Assembly: GCA_951813075.1 (NCBI GenBank)
Contig: OX638343.1
Location: forward strand, 614,149 to 678,148
DNA: 64,000 bases
Direction: 5' to 3'
Origin: Arenicellales bacterium
GTDB taxonomy: Bacteria; Pseudomonadota; Gammaproteobacteria; Arenicellales; JAJDZL01
The notes beneath the pieces were generated by a model. That model did no database searches. It had not been told where the DNA came from and saw nothing but the letters and a program-made list of their open reading frames with translations. A program made the position numbers and the translations under genes. Below, one piece after another: positions 9,163 through 18,481 of the stretch. Numbering within the stretch: the first letter of the stretch is position 1; each line of letters opens with the position of its first letter.

Positions 9163-11187
9163 TTGCATCAATTCGAGTTGGTTTCGGATTACAAACCGTC
9201 CGGTGATCAGCCGGGCGCGATCAGAGAGTTGACCCAAGGTGTTGAGTCTGGAAAGCTGTATCAAACGCTGTTGGGGGCGACTGGTAGCGGCAAGACATTC
9301 ACTATGGCCAATGTGATTGCTGAGACCGGGAAACCGAGCCTGGTGCTGGCTCACAACAAGACACTGGCAGCACAGCTTTATTCGGAATTGCGGGACTTCT
9401 TTCCGAACAATGCGGTTGAGTATTTTGTTTCCTACTATGACTATTACCAGCCCGAAGCCTATGTACCGAGTTCCGACACCTATATCGAGAAAGATGCCTC
9501 GATCAACGAACACATTGACCAGATGCGTCTTTCCGCGACCAATGCGCTTCTTATGCGCCGTGACACGATCATCGTAGCGACAGTATCGGCGATATTCGGT
9601 TTGGGCAACCCGAATGAATACAACAAAATGATCCTCCATCTGCGAAAGGGGGCACAAATCGATCAGAGAAAAATTTTGAGAACGCTGGCGGAACTTCAAT
9701 ACAGTCGTAATGATGCCGCACTGAAAAGAGGAACATTCAGAGTCAGGGGAGACGTTATTGATATCTATCCTGCAGATTCTGATCGCGCAGTTGTCCGTGT
9801 GGAACTGTTTGGTGATGAAATCGATCGTCTCTACCTGTTTGACCCACTCACAGGCGAAGTGATCAACAACAAGATCATTCGATATACGATTTTTCCGAAA
9901 TCCCACTATGTCACTGCCCAAGACACGATTGACAAGGCGATCATTCGCATAAAGAAGGAACTTGAAAATCGACTCCAGCAACTACACAGTGAGAACATGC
10001 TGGTCGAAGCTCAACGATTGGCTCAACGGACAACTTACGATATCGAAATGCTGGAGCAATTGGGATACTGTAACGGAATCGAGAACTACTCATTGCATCT
10101 TTCAGATCGAATTACGGGTGACCCGCCCGATACACTGATCGACTATCTACCGGAAGATGCACTGGTATTCATTGACGAAAGCCATGCAACTATCCCGCAG
10201 TTGAGAGCGATGTACCGAGGTGATCGTTCGCGTAAAACGACGCTGGTAAATTTTGGATTCCGGCTACCATCCGCTCTGGACAACCGACCACTGATGTTTG
10301 AGGAATTTGAAAACAAGGTGAATGTAGTGATCTGCATGTCCGCAACACCGGGACCTTACGAAAAACAGAAGAGTCCGAATTTAGTTGATCAGGTTGTCCG
10401 ACCGACAGGCCTGGTTGATCCAGTTGTTGAAATTCGGGAAGCGCGCACCCAGGTTGATGATCTGATATCTGAAATTAATAAGCGGGTCGAGTTGGGCGAG
10501 CGTACATTGGTTACCACCCTGACCAAACGAATGGCAGAGGATCTGACTGATTACCTGGCAGAGCAAAGTATCCGGGTACGGTACCTTCATTCGGACATCG
10601 ACACTGTCGAGCGTGTGGAAATTATCCGAGACCTTCGAGCCGGGGTATTCGATGTTTTGGTAGGAATCAATCTCCTCAGGGAAGGTCTTGACTTGCCCGA
10701 AGTATCTCTGGTTGCGATACTGGATGCCGACAAGGAAGGATTTCTACGATCGACTTCTTCGTTGATTCAGACAATCGGACGTGCGGCTCGCCATATCAGA
10801 GGCACCGCAATTCTCTATGCTGACTACGTCACCGAGTCCATGCGAGCAGCAATCGAAGAAACCAACAGAAGACGGAATAAACAACAACATCACAACGAAG
10901 TAAACGGCATCGTTCCGGAAGGGGTAACAAAAGAAGTCAAAGACATTATCGAAGGTGTGCACGGTCGCAGCAGAAAGAGACGACGCGGCACCGCTCAGGA
11001 ACATGGAATTGACAAATCCATATCTGCCAGGGAAGTCGACCTGCAAGATCCCAAGCAAGTCGCGCAAGAACTGAATCGATTGGAAAAACAGATGAATAAT
11101 TTCGCTTCGAAACTGGAATTCGAGAACGCTGCGCTGGTACGAGATCAGATCAACGAGTTGAAACAGATGGCGTTTCTCAGCAATTGA
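9163..11187 (+). CDS. uvrB: Excinuclease ABC subunit B
   Basis: Damage-verification helicase of nucleotide excision repair, acting with UvrA and UvrC. Walker A (GATGSGKT) is at residues 38-45, and the aromatic beta-hairpin segment [10 protein letters not shown] that clamps DNA is near 92. The helicase motif DESH and the [14 protein letters not shown] motif VI region follow. A C-terminal UVR motif (about 630-665) binds UvrC. The protein has 674 residues against 673 in E. coli. The start is TTG at 9163, preceded by GGAG with 8-9 nt spacing; no ATG lies at the equivalent position. It is convergent with the methyltransferase gene, 18 nt away. Confidence 0.97.
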   Translation: MHQFELVSDYKPSGDQPGAIRELTQGVESGKLYQTLLGATGSGKTFTMANVIAETGKPSLVLAHNKTLAAQLYSELRDFFPNNAVEYFVSYYDYYQPEAYVPSSDTYIEKDASINEHIDQMRLSATNALLMRRDTIIVATVSAIFGLGNPNEYNKMILHLRKGAQIDQRKILRTLAELQYSRNDAALKRGTFRVRGDVIDIYPADSDRAVVRVELFGDEIDRLYLFDPLTGEVINNKIIRYTIFPKSHYVTAQDTIDKAIIRIKKELENRLQQLHSENMLVEAQRLAQRTTYDIEMLEQLGYCNGIENYSLHLSDRITGDPPDTLIDYLPEDALVFIDESHATIPQLRAMYRGDRSRKTTLVNFGFRLPSALDNRPLMFEEFENKVNVVICMSATPGPYEKQKSPNLVDQVVRPTGLVDPVVEIREARTQVDDLISEINKRVELGERTLVTTLTKRMAEDLTDYLAEQSIRVRYLHSDIDTVERVEIIRDLRAGVFDVLVGINLLREGLDLPEVSLVAILDADKEGFLRSTSSLIQTIGRAARHIRGTAILYADYVTESMRAAIEETNRRRNKQQHHNEVNGIVPEGVTKEVKDIIEGVHGRSRKRRRGTAQEHGIDKSISAREVDLQDPKQVAQELNRLEKQMNNFASKLEFENAALVRDQINELKQMAFLSN

Positions 11188-11205
11188 AGCGGTATCGCTT
11201 GGGCA

Positions 11206-12384
11206 CTACTTGCAGTTTTGTAAAAGCACGATGCGATTGCTGTTCGTGCCGCGTGTGTTGTTTTCCACACCCCAGCAATTTGCGGTTTTGGTGAATTCCT
11301 GCTGATTGACAATCACACCCAGAACTTCAAAATCGGTCCCCTTGACAGCCGCGATCACTTCTTTTTCCAAATGTACTGTCGCATTTCTTACTTCACCAAC
11401 TTCATATGCCACGTGGCCCCCCGGCCTTACCACACGGGACAACTCAAGCATGGTTTGATGGGTGAATTTTTGCCATGCACTGATAGATTTGACCATCGTC
11501 ACATTCACCGAACCGGGATCGATGCCCAAAAACCAGCAACGCAGCCAGTTGTCTGTCTCGTAGTCGACCACATCCAAAAACGGCGGCGAAGTGACCACAA
11601 GGTTAACGCTGTCATCTGGAATCTGAGCAGTCCGATCCGACGGATCGTTGGTGAATAGGTAGTTGTCGGATCGCGCAATGGATTGCGATAGCAACCTCTG
11701 GGATTTCTTCCAGATCAGGAGGGGTACATCGCGCGCTTGCGGCGTCTGATTCCTGCGCTCATTGATCCGGCGCTGACTCTTTAGAGAAACCGCTTGGTTG
11801 GGCGGCATTGTATAGACCGAAAAGAATCCCGGCGAATGGCCGGTCAGCCGATTAATTGCGATCATTCGAATCCATTGATCAACCAAGTCAAGTGTTCCGT
11901 CCTGCGCTCGCTGAATGAACCGCTTTCTCAATCCTTCCAGTTTCGCCAGTGTATCTGGGTGATAGAAGACTAGCAGGTCTTGATTTTCAATGTCCTTGAA
12001 GTCGTCCCAAGGAATTTCCGTCAATCGCTTTTGCACCGGGAATGATTCCGGCGGATTGACGCGCGGTTCGGTGATCGCAATGCTGATGGGATTGATGTCA
12101 TTACCATAAGGAATCCGACCCAGTAAAGCAGATTCGACTGGTGTTGTACCGCGGCCCATGAACGGGTCATAAACCACTTCATTTTTTTCAGTGAACCGAT
12201 TGATAAAAAATGCCGGTAGTTGAGGCTTGAAGCAAGCCCGATAGCTGATTTCGTGAATGCGGTTGGCTTGTCTTTGGCCCGCAGTCCAATACTCATTGAT
12301 GAAATAATCCACATCGTCAACTCGTTCAATTTGTGTATATGAACCGAACTGGTTAAAGTTTGTGATTTCATCCAGATTATTCAT
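11206..12384 (-). CDS. Orphan DNA methyltransferase (N4-cytosine/N6-adenine family)
   Basis: S-adenosylmethionine-dependent DNA base methylase. The AdoMet-binding motif I (YDPFMGRGTT) is at residues 72-81 and the catalytic motif IV TSPPF at 265-269. TSPPF/Y is the form usual in N4-cytosine enzymes, but N6-adenine cannot be excluded. Motif I comes before motif IV with nearly 190 residues between them, which is the alpha/gamma-type arrangement with the target-recognition segment perhaps in the middle. No restriction endonuclease gene adjoins it: uvrB is 18 nt downstream on the other strand and tRNA-Val lies upstream. It is therefore either a solitary regulatory methylase or a leftover of a restriction system. 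The target site is unknown. Confidence 0.85.
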   Translation of the reverse strand: MNNLDEITNFNQFGSYTQIERVDDVDYFINEYWTAGQRQANRIHEISYRACFKPQLPAFFINRFTEKNEVVYDPFMGRGTTPVESALLGRIPYGNDINPISIAITEPRVNPPESFPVQKRLTEIPWDDFKDIENQDLLVFYHPDTLAKLEGLRKRFIQRAQDGTLDLVDQWIRMIAINRLTGHSPGFFSVYTMPPNQAVSLKSQRRINERRNQTPQARDVPLLIWKKSQRLLSQSIARSDNYLFTNDPSDRTAQIPDDSVNLVVTSPPFLDVVDYETDNWLRCWFLGIDPGSVNVTMVKSISAWQKFTHQTMLELSRVVRPGGHVAYEVGEVRNATVHLEKEVIAAVKGTDFEVLGVIVNQQEFTKTANCWGVENNTRGTNSNRIVLLQNCK

Positions 12385-12630
12385 ATATTCGCATGCAATC
12401 AGGTTGACTTCAGGTAGACAGTTTTACAGCACTTGGAAATTCAATCGAGTGGTTGATTCGTGGATGAACTTATCTCGCCAACGACAGTAATTCGTGACTG
12501 AAATTTATTGTAACCCCATTCATCAATTGTTCTAATAATTCGACGGGCTATAGTTGAATTACTCCGATCGCCAACTGTCGCGAACACTGCCACAATTCAA
12601 GACAAATTTTGAGTTTGCGACTAATTTCCG

Positions 12631-12659
12631 TTCAACTTTCAGAAACGGTAGAGTAAAAT
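12631..12659 (+). promoter_or_regulatory. Sigma-70-like promoter of tRNA-Val
   Basis: A -35 box TTCAAC (12631-12636) and a -10 box TAAAAT (12654-12659) are separated by exactly 17 bp, putting the start of transcription about 18 nt upstream of the tRNA. The rest of the roughly 300-bp gap from the methyltransferase start (12384) shows nothing recognisable. Confidence 0.6.
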
Positions 12660-12683
12660 TTGCTCACTTTGAAATAATTGTTC

Positions 12684-12758
12684 GGGCGCATAGCTCAGGG
12701 GGAGAGCACTTGCTTGACATGCAAGAGGTCCCTGGTTCAATCCCAGGTGCGCCCACCA
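12684..12758 (+). tRNA. tRNA-Val (anticodon GAC)
   Basis: A 75-nt cloverleaf with acceptor arms GGGCGCA/TGCGCCC, D-arm TAGCTCAGGGGGAGAGCA, anticodon stem CTTGC/GCAAG with loop TTGACAT (anticodon GAC at 12716-12718), T-loop GGTTCAATCCC, and an encoded CCA end. It lies directly before the polyol cassette; tRNA genes are common integration points, but no repeated copy of its 3' end was found at 22.6-23.5 kb. Confidence 0.97.
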
Positions 12759-13094
12759 GTTTTTTCGTCGAATTGAATTGGATTATTGAAGTCGAAAAGA
12801 CAGCACAAGCACTGTCGTTTGCATTCTGATACGACAAATCCGGTTGAACACGAAATTAGACTGAAAATAATAGATCATGGCTCTGAATTTGTTTCGAATA
12901 GCAGTCGAACCGAAGCATGATACAAAGCTGTCTGAACCAACCTGATAGCAACCGAATTTCCCGTTAACGAAAGCCGAGCCGCAACCCAAGTTCGTTGATA
13001 TACGTCGGACGATAACGATGCGACACGCGATTCAAGGTTCCGCCGAATTTGCGCTTTAGCGGAAGAAAATAGATTGGTTGCAATTGAGTTGGTG
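12759..13094. other. Intergenic region, no gene seen
   Basis: 336 bp between tRNA-Val and the end of mtlK. A short T-run (TTTTTT near 12761) directly after the tRNA may end its transcript. Open frames here are short and lack coding character. No integrase remnant, repeat or attachment site was recognised. Confidence 0.5.
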
Positions 13095-14603
13095 TTAAGT
13101 TGTTGTATATGATTCAAGCACTGATTCACAGCCAATCGACCAAATTTCGTTGAGCCAGTACTCAAATTTCTTGACGAAGTCTACTGAATCGATAATGTCC
13201 CCGTAAACCCTGCGTTGCTCCAGCCAGACTCGAGGACGATATCGGGCTGCCCGTGCAACGCTTTGTAGTTCATTCCAGAACGGATCGTTCGGTTCGATAA
13301 TCGACCCATCTTCCCGCGTGCCTTCACACATTCGCGCCCACACTGCCTCGACCAACGCCAACCCCTCAATCGAAGTACCCGCATTCAATCCGATACGGAT
13401 GATTGGCACGATGAATCCGGAATGGCGAGAAGATCCATCAAAGCAAACACGCCTTGTTGTATCGCCAACTGACGGATTGGAAAATCGCTGGACGAGCAAC
13501 TTCAGGTATTCGATTGGCGTCATGTCTGGAACTGGTTTAACGTGAGGTATGATTTCCTCGCGTTGTACTTTTTGAAACAGAGCAAGAATCAAGGGATGCG
13601 TCAAGCAATCGGCGATGGTTTCAATGGACATGATTTCACCAGAATTTGCGACGATCTGGTGACCAGCGTTGAGCATACGAATTTTCATCGCCTCGTAGTC
13701 ATGAACCTTGTCGGAGAAAGTTACGCCAACTCGACTCCAGTCTGGACGACCTGCGCAAAATTTATCTTCAACAACCCACTGACGAAAGTTTTCATGCGTC
13801 ACCGGTACCGCGTCGTCAATGCCAAACTTCTGTATCAATGCAATTTCGTCGGGACCGGTCGTCGGCACAATGCAATCAACCATTGAACAGGGAAATGTAC
13901 AGTTCATATTGATCCATTCGGCGAGATCCGGATCGAATTCCCGCGCAAGTGAAACCACAGTCCTGCGCAATACCGTACCGTTGTCTTGAAGGTTGTCACA
14001 GCTTTGACAGGTAAAAGGTCCGAAGCCTCGCTCGCGCCGTATTTTCAGCGCGGCAACCATTGCACCGAACGCAGTGTACGGACGATCCATGTTGGCAACA
14101 TCATGCTGGATGTCCGGATGGGATATGTCAAAGTCTCTTGTCGCCGGATTGACGTAGTAGCCACCCTCGGTGACCGTTAGTGCAACAATTCGTATTGATT
14201 GATCTGCCATTTTGCTGATGAGAGTGGAGTGTCCGTTTTCGACTGGCACGTAGTCGATCATGGATCCGATGACTTCTGCCGAACTGCCAGTTGGTGCCAG
14301 TTCAATTAAAGTTGACAGAAAGTCCTGCTGGAGAAATTTTTTGCGTTGTAATGCATCGTATGGGCGAACCCCCGCCCCGACTACCGCCCAATCATGGTCC
14401 AGTCCAAGATTGAACAGACGTTGCAAATACCAGGCCTGATGCGCGCGCTGGAAATTACCGAGTCCGATATGGACAATCCCCGGTGATAGGGCTGATCTAT
14501 CGTACTTTGGACGCTTAATAGATTCAGGCAGGTCGCTCAGTGAGGTTTCCGATAGACGAATCACGGTTGCATCGTCGGCTGTGAATGTCTTCAGCTCATC
14601 CAT
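13095..14603 (-). CDS. mtlK: Mannitol dehydrogenase family protein (mannitol/arabinitol 2-dehydrogenase)
   Basis: NAD-dependent long-chain polyol dehydrogenase, predicted to oxidise D-mannitol to D-fructose. The nucleotide-binding GIVHIGLGNFQRAHQ motif is at residues 42-56, followed by the family signature regions (TVTEGGY, CDNLQDNG, VDRIVPTT-like VDCIVPTT, KIRMLNAGHQ). The length is 502 residues; Pseudomonas mannitol 2-dehydrogenase is about 490. I start at the ATG at 14603, which overlaps the last 13 nt of smoS; the frame also offers an ATG eight codons earlier. Overlap and order match the Rhodobacter smoS-mtlK junction. Arabinitol or sorbitol activity is also known in this family. Confidence 0.88.
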   Translation of the reverse strand: MDELKTFTADDATVIRLSETSLSDLPESIKRPKYDRSALSPGIVHIGLGNFQRAHQAWYLQRLFNLGLDHDWAVVGAGVRPYDALQRKKFLQQDFLSTLIELAPTGSSAEVIGSMIDYVPVENGHSTLISKMADQSIRIVALTVTEGGYYVNPATRDFDISHPDIQHDVANMDRPYTAFGAMVAALKIRRERGFGPFTCQSCDNLQDNGTVLRRTVVSLAREFDPDLAEWINMNCTFPCSMVDCIVPTTGPDEIALIQKFGIDDAVPVTHENFRQWVVEDKFCAGRPDWSRVGVTFSDKVHDYEAMKIRMLNAGHQIVANSGEIMSIETIADCLTHPLILALFQKVQREEIIPHVKPVPDMTPIEYLKLLVQRFSNPSVGDTTRRVCFDGSSRHSGFIVPIIRIGLNAGTSIEGLALVEAVWARMCEGTREDGSIIEPNDPFWNELQSVARAARYRPRVWLEQRRVYGDIIDSVDFVKKFEYWLNEIWSIGCESVLESYTTT

Positions 14604-15364
14604 TGCCCGCCGTCGACGTTGTAGCATTGGGAGACAACATAATCGGCTTCGTCGCTAGCGAGAAATATCGCCATGCCAGTGAGATCGTCAGCTGTCCCCA
14701 TGCGACCATAGGGAACAGATTCACCTACTTCTTTTTTCTTCTGGCCTGGAGTTTTTCCCTCGAATTTGGCGAAATAAGAATCGACCAATTCCCAATGCTC
14801 ACCTTCAACAACACCGGGTGCGATGGCATTCACATTGATACCGTACTTGATCAGATTCAAGCCGGCGGATTGCGTTAGGCTTATCACTGCCGCCTTCGTC
14901 GCGCAATAAACTGCCACCAGCGACTCACCGCGACGTCCTGCCTGACTCGCCATGTTTATGATTTTCCCACCTCCGCCTCGCTCAATCATGTGTCGTGCCA
15001 CTGCTTGAAGTGTAAAAAGTGTACCGCCCACATTGACGTCAAACACTTTTTGGTAGTCATTTCGTTCAATTTGAACAATTGGTGCAGCCGTGAAGACCGC
15101 AGCACTGTTGATCAGGATATCAATCCGTCCAAATTGATTTACCGTCTCGGCAACTGCCGCGTCAATGCTTTTTTGATTGGTTACATCAACTTCAATGGCG
15201 ACTGCTGCCTCTCCCAACGCTGCCGCGGCTGATTTTGCCTGTGCATAATTGATATCAGCAATGGCGACCAACGCACCTTCTCGCGTAAAGGATTTGGCAA
15301 AGGCCAGCCCAATCCCTCGCGCCGCACCGGTGATCATCGCGCATTTGCCGGCGAGACGGTTCAA
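14591..15364 (-). CDS. smoS: Sorbitol dehydrogenase, short-chain type
   Basis: NAD-dependent oxidation of D-sorbitol (glucitol) to D-fructose in the cytoplasm. The Rossmann motif TGAARGIG is at residues 12-19, and the catalytic set is Ser140, Tyr153 and Lys157 in YCATK. The sequence [11 protein letters not shown] and the C-terminal NVDGGQWMS resemble the Rhodobacter sorbitol dehydrogenase strongly, and the length (257) is the same class. The start is TTG at 15364, sharing bases with the smoK stop (TTGA); no ATG lies nearby. It sits between the transporter ATPase and mannitol dehydrogenase genes. Galactitol may also be accepted, as known for the family. Confidence 0.9.
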   Translation of the reverse strand: MNRLAGKCAMITGAARGIGLAFAKSFTREGALVAIADINYAQAKSAAAALGEAAVAIEVDVTNQKSIDAAVAETVNQFGRIDILINSAAVFTAAPIVQIERNDYQKVFDVNVGGTLFTLQAVARHMIERGGGGKIINMASQAGRRGESLVAVYCATKAAVISLTQSAGLNLIKYGINVNAIAPGVVEGEHWELVDSYFAKFEGKTPGQKKKEVGESVPYGRMGTADDLTGMAIFLASDEADYVVSQCYNVDGGQWMS

Positions 15365-16365
15365 GTGATCCGCAGCCCCCGATCGTCAAACCGATAAATG
15401 TAGTTCGCGTCTGGAGTGAGGTATATCGTGTCGCCGTGGTGCATATCCACATCGCCACCAGACCGCACGGTTATCGGGTCATTGTGCTCTTCCATTTGGA
15501 TGTGTAGGAAGGTATCGGAACCGAGATGCTCTGACAATCCCACTTGCCCCTTCCAGAGGCCCTCTGTGGGTGAAGGTGTAATGTGCTCTGATCGAATACC
15601 AATCGTGTGAGCACCGAATTTCTCAGCCTTGGTTCCTTCGATGAAATTCATTTTCGGCGATCCGATAAATCCAGCAACGAATAGATTGCGAGGCGCACGG
15701 TATAGTTCCAGCGGTGAGCCAACTTGCTCAATCCTTCCATCGTGCAGGACAACAATTTTATCGGCCATAGTCATTGCCTCTACCTGATCGTGAGTGACGT
15801 AGATCATTGTTGTCTTGAGCCGTTTGTGAAGGCCACTGATTTCCAGCCGCATGCCAACGCGCAACGCCGCATCGAGATTCGACAGAGGCTCGTCGAACAG
15901 GAAGGCTGCGGGCTCTCGCACGATAGCACGGCCGATCGCAACCCGCTGGCGCTGACCGCCAGAAAGCTGGCTTGGCCGGCGGTCGAGATAGTCAGTGAGG
16001 TTCAAGACTGCAGCCGCTTGCTCGACGCGTCGCACCTGTTCAGACTTATCCATTTTTGCCATTCGCAACGGGAAACCGATGTTCTTGCGCACCGTCATGT
16101 GCGGATACAACGCATAGGATTGAAATACCATGGCGAGTCCGCGCTTGGCCGGCGGTACTGATGTCGAATCTTTCCCGTTGATGCTGATTGTGCCATCTGT
16201 CACATCCTCAAGTCCCGCTATCAGTCGGAGCAGTGTCGACTTCCCGCAGCCGGAGGGGCCAACGAAAACGACGAACTCACCGTCCTCGATCTCAAGGTCC
16301 AGAGGCGGTATGACTGTTACTCCGCTGAAATTTTTTTCTACTTTTTCCAGTACGATATGTGCCAT
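15361..16365 (-). CDS. smoK: Polyol ABC transporter ATP-binding protein (MalK/UgpC/SmoK family)
   Basis: Cytoplasmic ATPase energising the polyol importer. Walker [10 protein letters not shown] is at 36-44, the signature LSGGQRQR begins at 134, and Walker B FLFDEP is at 155-160. A C-terminal TOBE-like regulatory domain contains the IGIRSEHI motif. I use the ATG at 16365 (334 residues), because GGAG lies 8 nt before it and MAHIVLEKV is the usual start of the family. The open frame extends 25 codons further upstream without a ribosome site. It lies 166 nt downstream of smoG, a larger gap than between the other genes of the operon. Confidence 0.92.
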   Translation of the reverse strand: MAHIVLEKVEKNFSGVTVIPPLDLEIEDGEFVVFVGPSGCGKSTLLRLIAGLEDVTDGTISINGKDSTSVPPAKRGLAMVFQSYALYPHMTVRKNIGFPLRMAKMDKSEQVRRVEQAAAVLNLTDYLDRRPSQLSGGQRQRVAIGRAIVREPAAFLFDEPLSNLDAALRVGMRLEISGLHKRLKTTMIYVTHDQVEAMTMADKIVVLHDGRIEQVGSPLELYRAPRNLFVAGFIGSPKMNFIEGTKAEKFGAHTIGIRSEHITPSPTEGLWKGQVGLSEHLGSDTFLHIQMEEHNDPITVRSGGDVDMHHGDTIYLTPDANYIYRFDDRGLRIT

Positions 16366-16531
16366 ACCTTGCGCTCCATCAGCATCGTATGCTAGTATGC
16401 CTAAACTTAAATTGTAAAGCCGTTTTTCCGAAATCCACAAACTCGTAATCGGATAAATTCACGCGATTTGAGACGGATGAGTACATTTCAGGATATGCCA
16501 TGGTATTCAGTAGCGTTGTCTCGTCAGATCA

Positions 16532-17362
16532 TTATTTCACTGCACCGAAAGTTAGCCCGCGCACCAACTGTTTCTGACTGAACCAGCCCAAAATCAGAAT
16601 TGGGGCGATGGCCATGGTCGATGCCGCGCTGAGTTTTGCATAGAATAATCCCTCCGGACTTGAATAACTTGCAATAAAAGCGGTCAGCGGGCCGGCTTTT
16701 GCGGCAGTCAGGTTCAAAGTCCAGAATGCTTCATTCCAGGCAAGAATAAAATTCAGCAAAATAGTCGATGCAATGCCAGGTATAGCCATGGGAGTCAGCA
16801 CATACAGAATTTCAGATTTCAGCGATGCGCCATCTATTCGCGCAGCTTCCAGTATCTCTTTTGGAATCTCCCTGAAATAGGTGTACAGCATCCACACGAT
16901 GATCGGCAGGTTGATCATCATCACAACAATGATCAGACCGATGTGTGTATCGAGAAGTTCGAGCTGAATAAACAGCAGATAAATAGGGTAGAGGACACCT
17001 ACCGCCGGTAGCATTTTGGTCGAGAGCATCCAAAGGAGAACATCTTTTGTACGTCTCGACGGTGCGAACGCCATGGACCATGCCGCAGGAACTCCAACCA
17101 ATATCCCAATTAGTGTGGAAAAACCAGCGATGATTACCGAGTTCCACAGGAAACGCATGTAGTCTGAACGTTCCTGCACAATCGAATAATTTTCCAGTGT
17201 CCAATCAAAGAACAGAAATAGCGGTGGATCGGCAATCGCCTGTGCTTCTGATTTGAAACTCGTCAAGATTGTCCATAGAACCGGGAAGAAGATCACAAGA
17301 CCAACTCCCCACGCGACGATGGTGATGATGATCCGACGTTTTATTGTTGAAGTGCGGGCCAT
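16532..17362 (-). CDS. smoG: Polyol ABC transporter permease (MalG/SmoG type)
   Basis: Inner-membrane channel subunit with about six hydrophobic helices in 276 residues. The cytoplasmic coupling loop EAARIDGASLKSEILYVLTP contains the EAA...G motif that contacts the ATPase. The first helix is at about 12-32. It follows smoF by 12 nt, indicating cotranscription. Family members with this partner set import sorbitol, mannitol or related sugar alcohols; the ligand here is inferred from the adjoining dehydrogenases. Confidence 0.9.
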   Translation of the reverse strand: MARTSTIKRRIIITIVAWGVGLVIFFPVLWTILTSFKSEAQAIADPPLFLFFDWTLENYSIVQERSDYMRFLWNSVIIAGFSTLIGILVGVPAAWSMAFAPSRRTKDVLLWMLSTKMLPAVGVLYPIYLLFIQLELLDTHIGLIIVVMMINLPIIVWMLYTYFREIPKEILEAARIDGASLKSEILYVLTPMAIPGIASTILLNFILAWNEAFWTLNLTAAKAGPLTAFIASYSSPEGLFYAKLSAASTMAIAPILILGWFSQKQLVRGLTFGAVK

Positions 17363-17374
17363 GGCTCGTTTTTG

Positions 17375-18241
17375 TTACTTATCCAAGTTTTTGCCTACAA
17401 TGCGCATAAGGAAAATAGCAACGATGTTGGCGAGGATGATCGCATAGACACCGCCAGCGGAACCAAGGCCCACATTTTGGCTTTCAAGCACGCGCTGGAA
17501 TATAAGATAAGTTAGCGTCTTGGTTCCAAAAGAGCCTTGAGTCGTTACGAAAATTTCAGCAAAAATCGACAATAGAAAAATTGTCTGGATCAATATTACT
17601 ATTGTGACAGCCTGACCGAGATGGGGTAGTATGATGTGAAAAAATTTCGCCAATGCAGGCGCGCCATCGATCTCCGCTGCCTCAAGCTGCTCACGGTCGA
17701 GTGATTGGATGGCTGTGAGTAGAATGAGCGTTGCGAAGGGTAGCCATTGCCACGAAACAATCAGGGTAACTGAAAAAAGCGACGCCTGACTCAACCACTC
17801 ATACGGTGCAAAGCCAAAGAACTTCCATAAATGTGCAAGAAGCCCATTCACGGGATCCATGAACATGTTCTTCCATACCAGGGCGGAAACAGTTGGCATG
17901 ACGAAAAATGGTGCGATTACCAGTATTCGAACAACACCCTGTCCCCACATCGGTTGGTCCAGAAGAAGTGCTAATAATATCCCTAGAACCACGGTAATCA
18001 GCAACACACCACCAACAATAGTGAGCGTTGCCTGGACGCTCGGCCAAAACGAGCTGGAGGTGACGAAGCGGATATAGTTCTCGAATCCAACCCATCCCAG
18101 ATCGCCGCCACGCAACGGCAAATATTTCTTGAACGAGAAGAAAAGCGTCATTGACAGTGGCACGAGCATCCAGACCAGCAACAGAAAAACTGCAGGTGCC
18201 ATCATCATTCGAGGAATGGATCTTGAATGTTGCGTAGCCAT
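17375..18241 (-). CDS. smoF: Polyol ABC transporter permease (MalF/SmoF type)
   Basis: Second channel subunit, 288 residues, with six predicted membrane segments and the coupling loop LEAAEIDGAPALAKFFHIILP near residues 190-210. The N-terminus (RSIPRMMMAPAVFLLLVWMLVP) enters the membrane directly. It is paired with smoG, and is separated from the binding-protein gene by 240 bp containing a perfect stem-loop. No oddities in length or motif were seen. Confidence 0.9.
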   Translation of the reverse strand: MATQHSRSIPRMMMAPAVFLLLVWMLVPLSMTLFFSFKKYLPLRGGDLGWVGFENYIRFVTSSSFWPSVQATLTIVGGVLLITVVLGILLALLLDQPMWGQGVVRILVIAPFFVMPTVSALVWKNMFMDPVNGLLAHLWKFFGFAPYEWLSQASLFSVTLIVSWQWLPFATLILLTAIQSLDREQLEAAEIDGAPALAKFFHIILPHLGQAVTIVILIQTIFLLSIFAEIFVTTQGSFGTKTLTYLIFQRVLESQNVGLGSAGGVYAIILANIVAIFLMRIVGKNLDK

Positions 18242-18301
18242 GACGTCTGCCGTTAATAACCAAAGTGGGCTACATAATATCAGCGGTCATTGCCAATGTG
18301 A

Positions 18302-18329
18302 CTGAAGGACGGCAGGAGCCGTCCTTCAG
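18302..18329 (-). repeat. Perfect 12-bp stem-loop between smoE and smoF
   Basis: CTGAAGGACGGC (18302-18313) and GCCGTCCTTCAG (18318-18329) form a perfect 12-bp stem with the 4-nt loop AGGA. No T-run follows on the operon strand, so it looks like a 3'-end stabiliser of the smoE message rather than a full terminator. That role is inferred from its position between the binding-protein and permease genes. Confidence 0.7.
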
Positions 18330-18481
18330 CCAGATGCGGTGAAGAATTCAAGGGATTGTATTTCCGCAATAAGTCATGTATCCCTTGGAGTTGTCGATTT
18401 CGAACTAGAGTGACTGCAAGATCGTTCCAATTTGATTATCTAAAACAATCACCAGTCCTTGACCTCTCTTCGGTCAAACAA

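Noticed and set aside
9145..9981. A 278-residue open frame on the minus strand opposite uvrB
   Set aside because: It lies entirely antisense to a clear uvrB gene, has no recognisable domain and arises from the codon pattern of uvrB.
12875..13165. A 96-residue minus-strand frame overlapping the end of mtlK
   Set aside because: Overlaps mtlK in another frame and has no domain; chance open frame.
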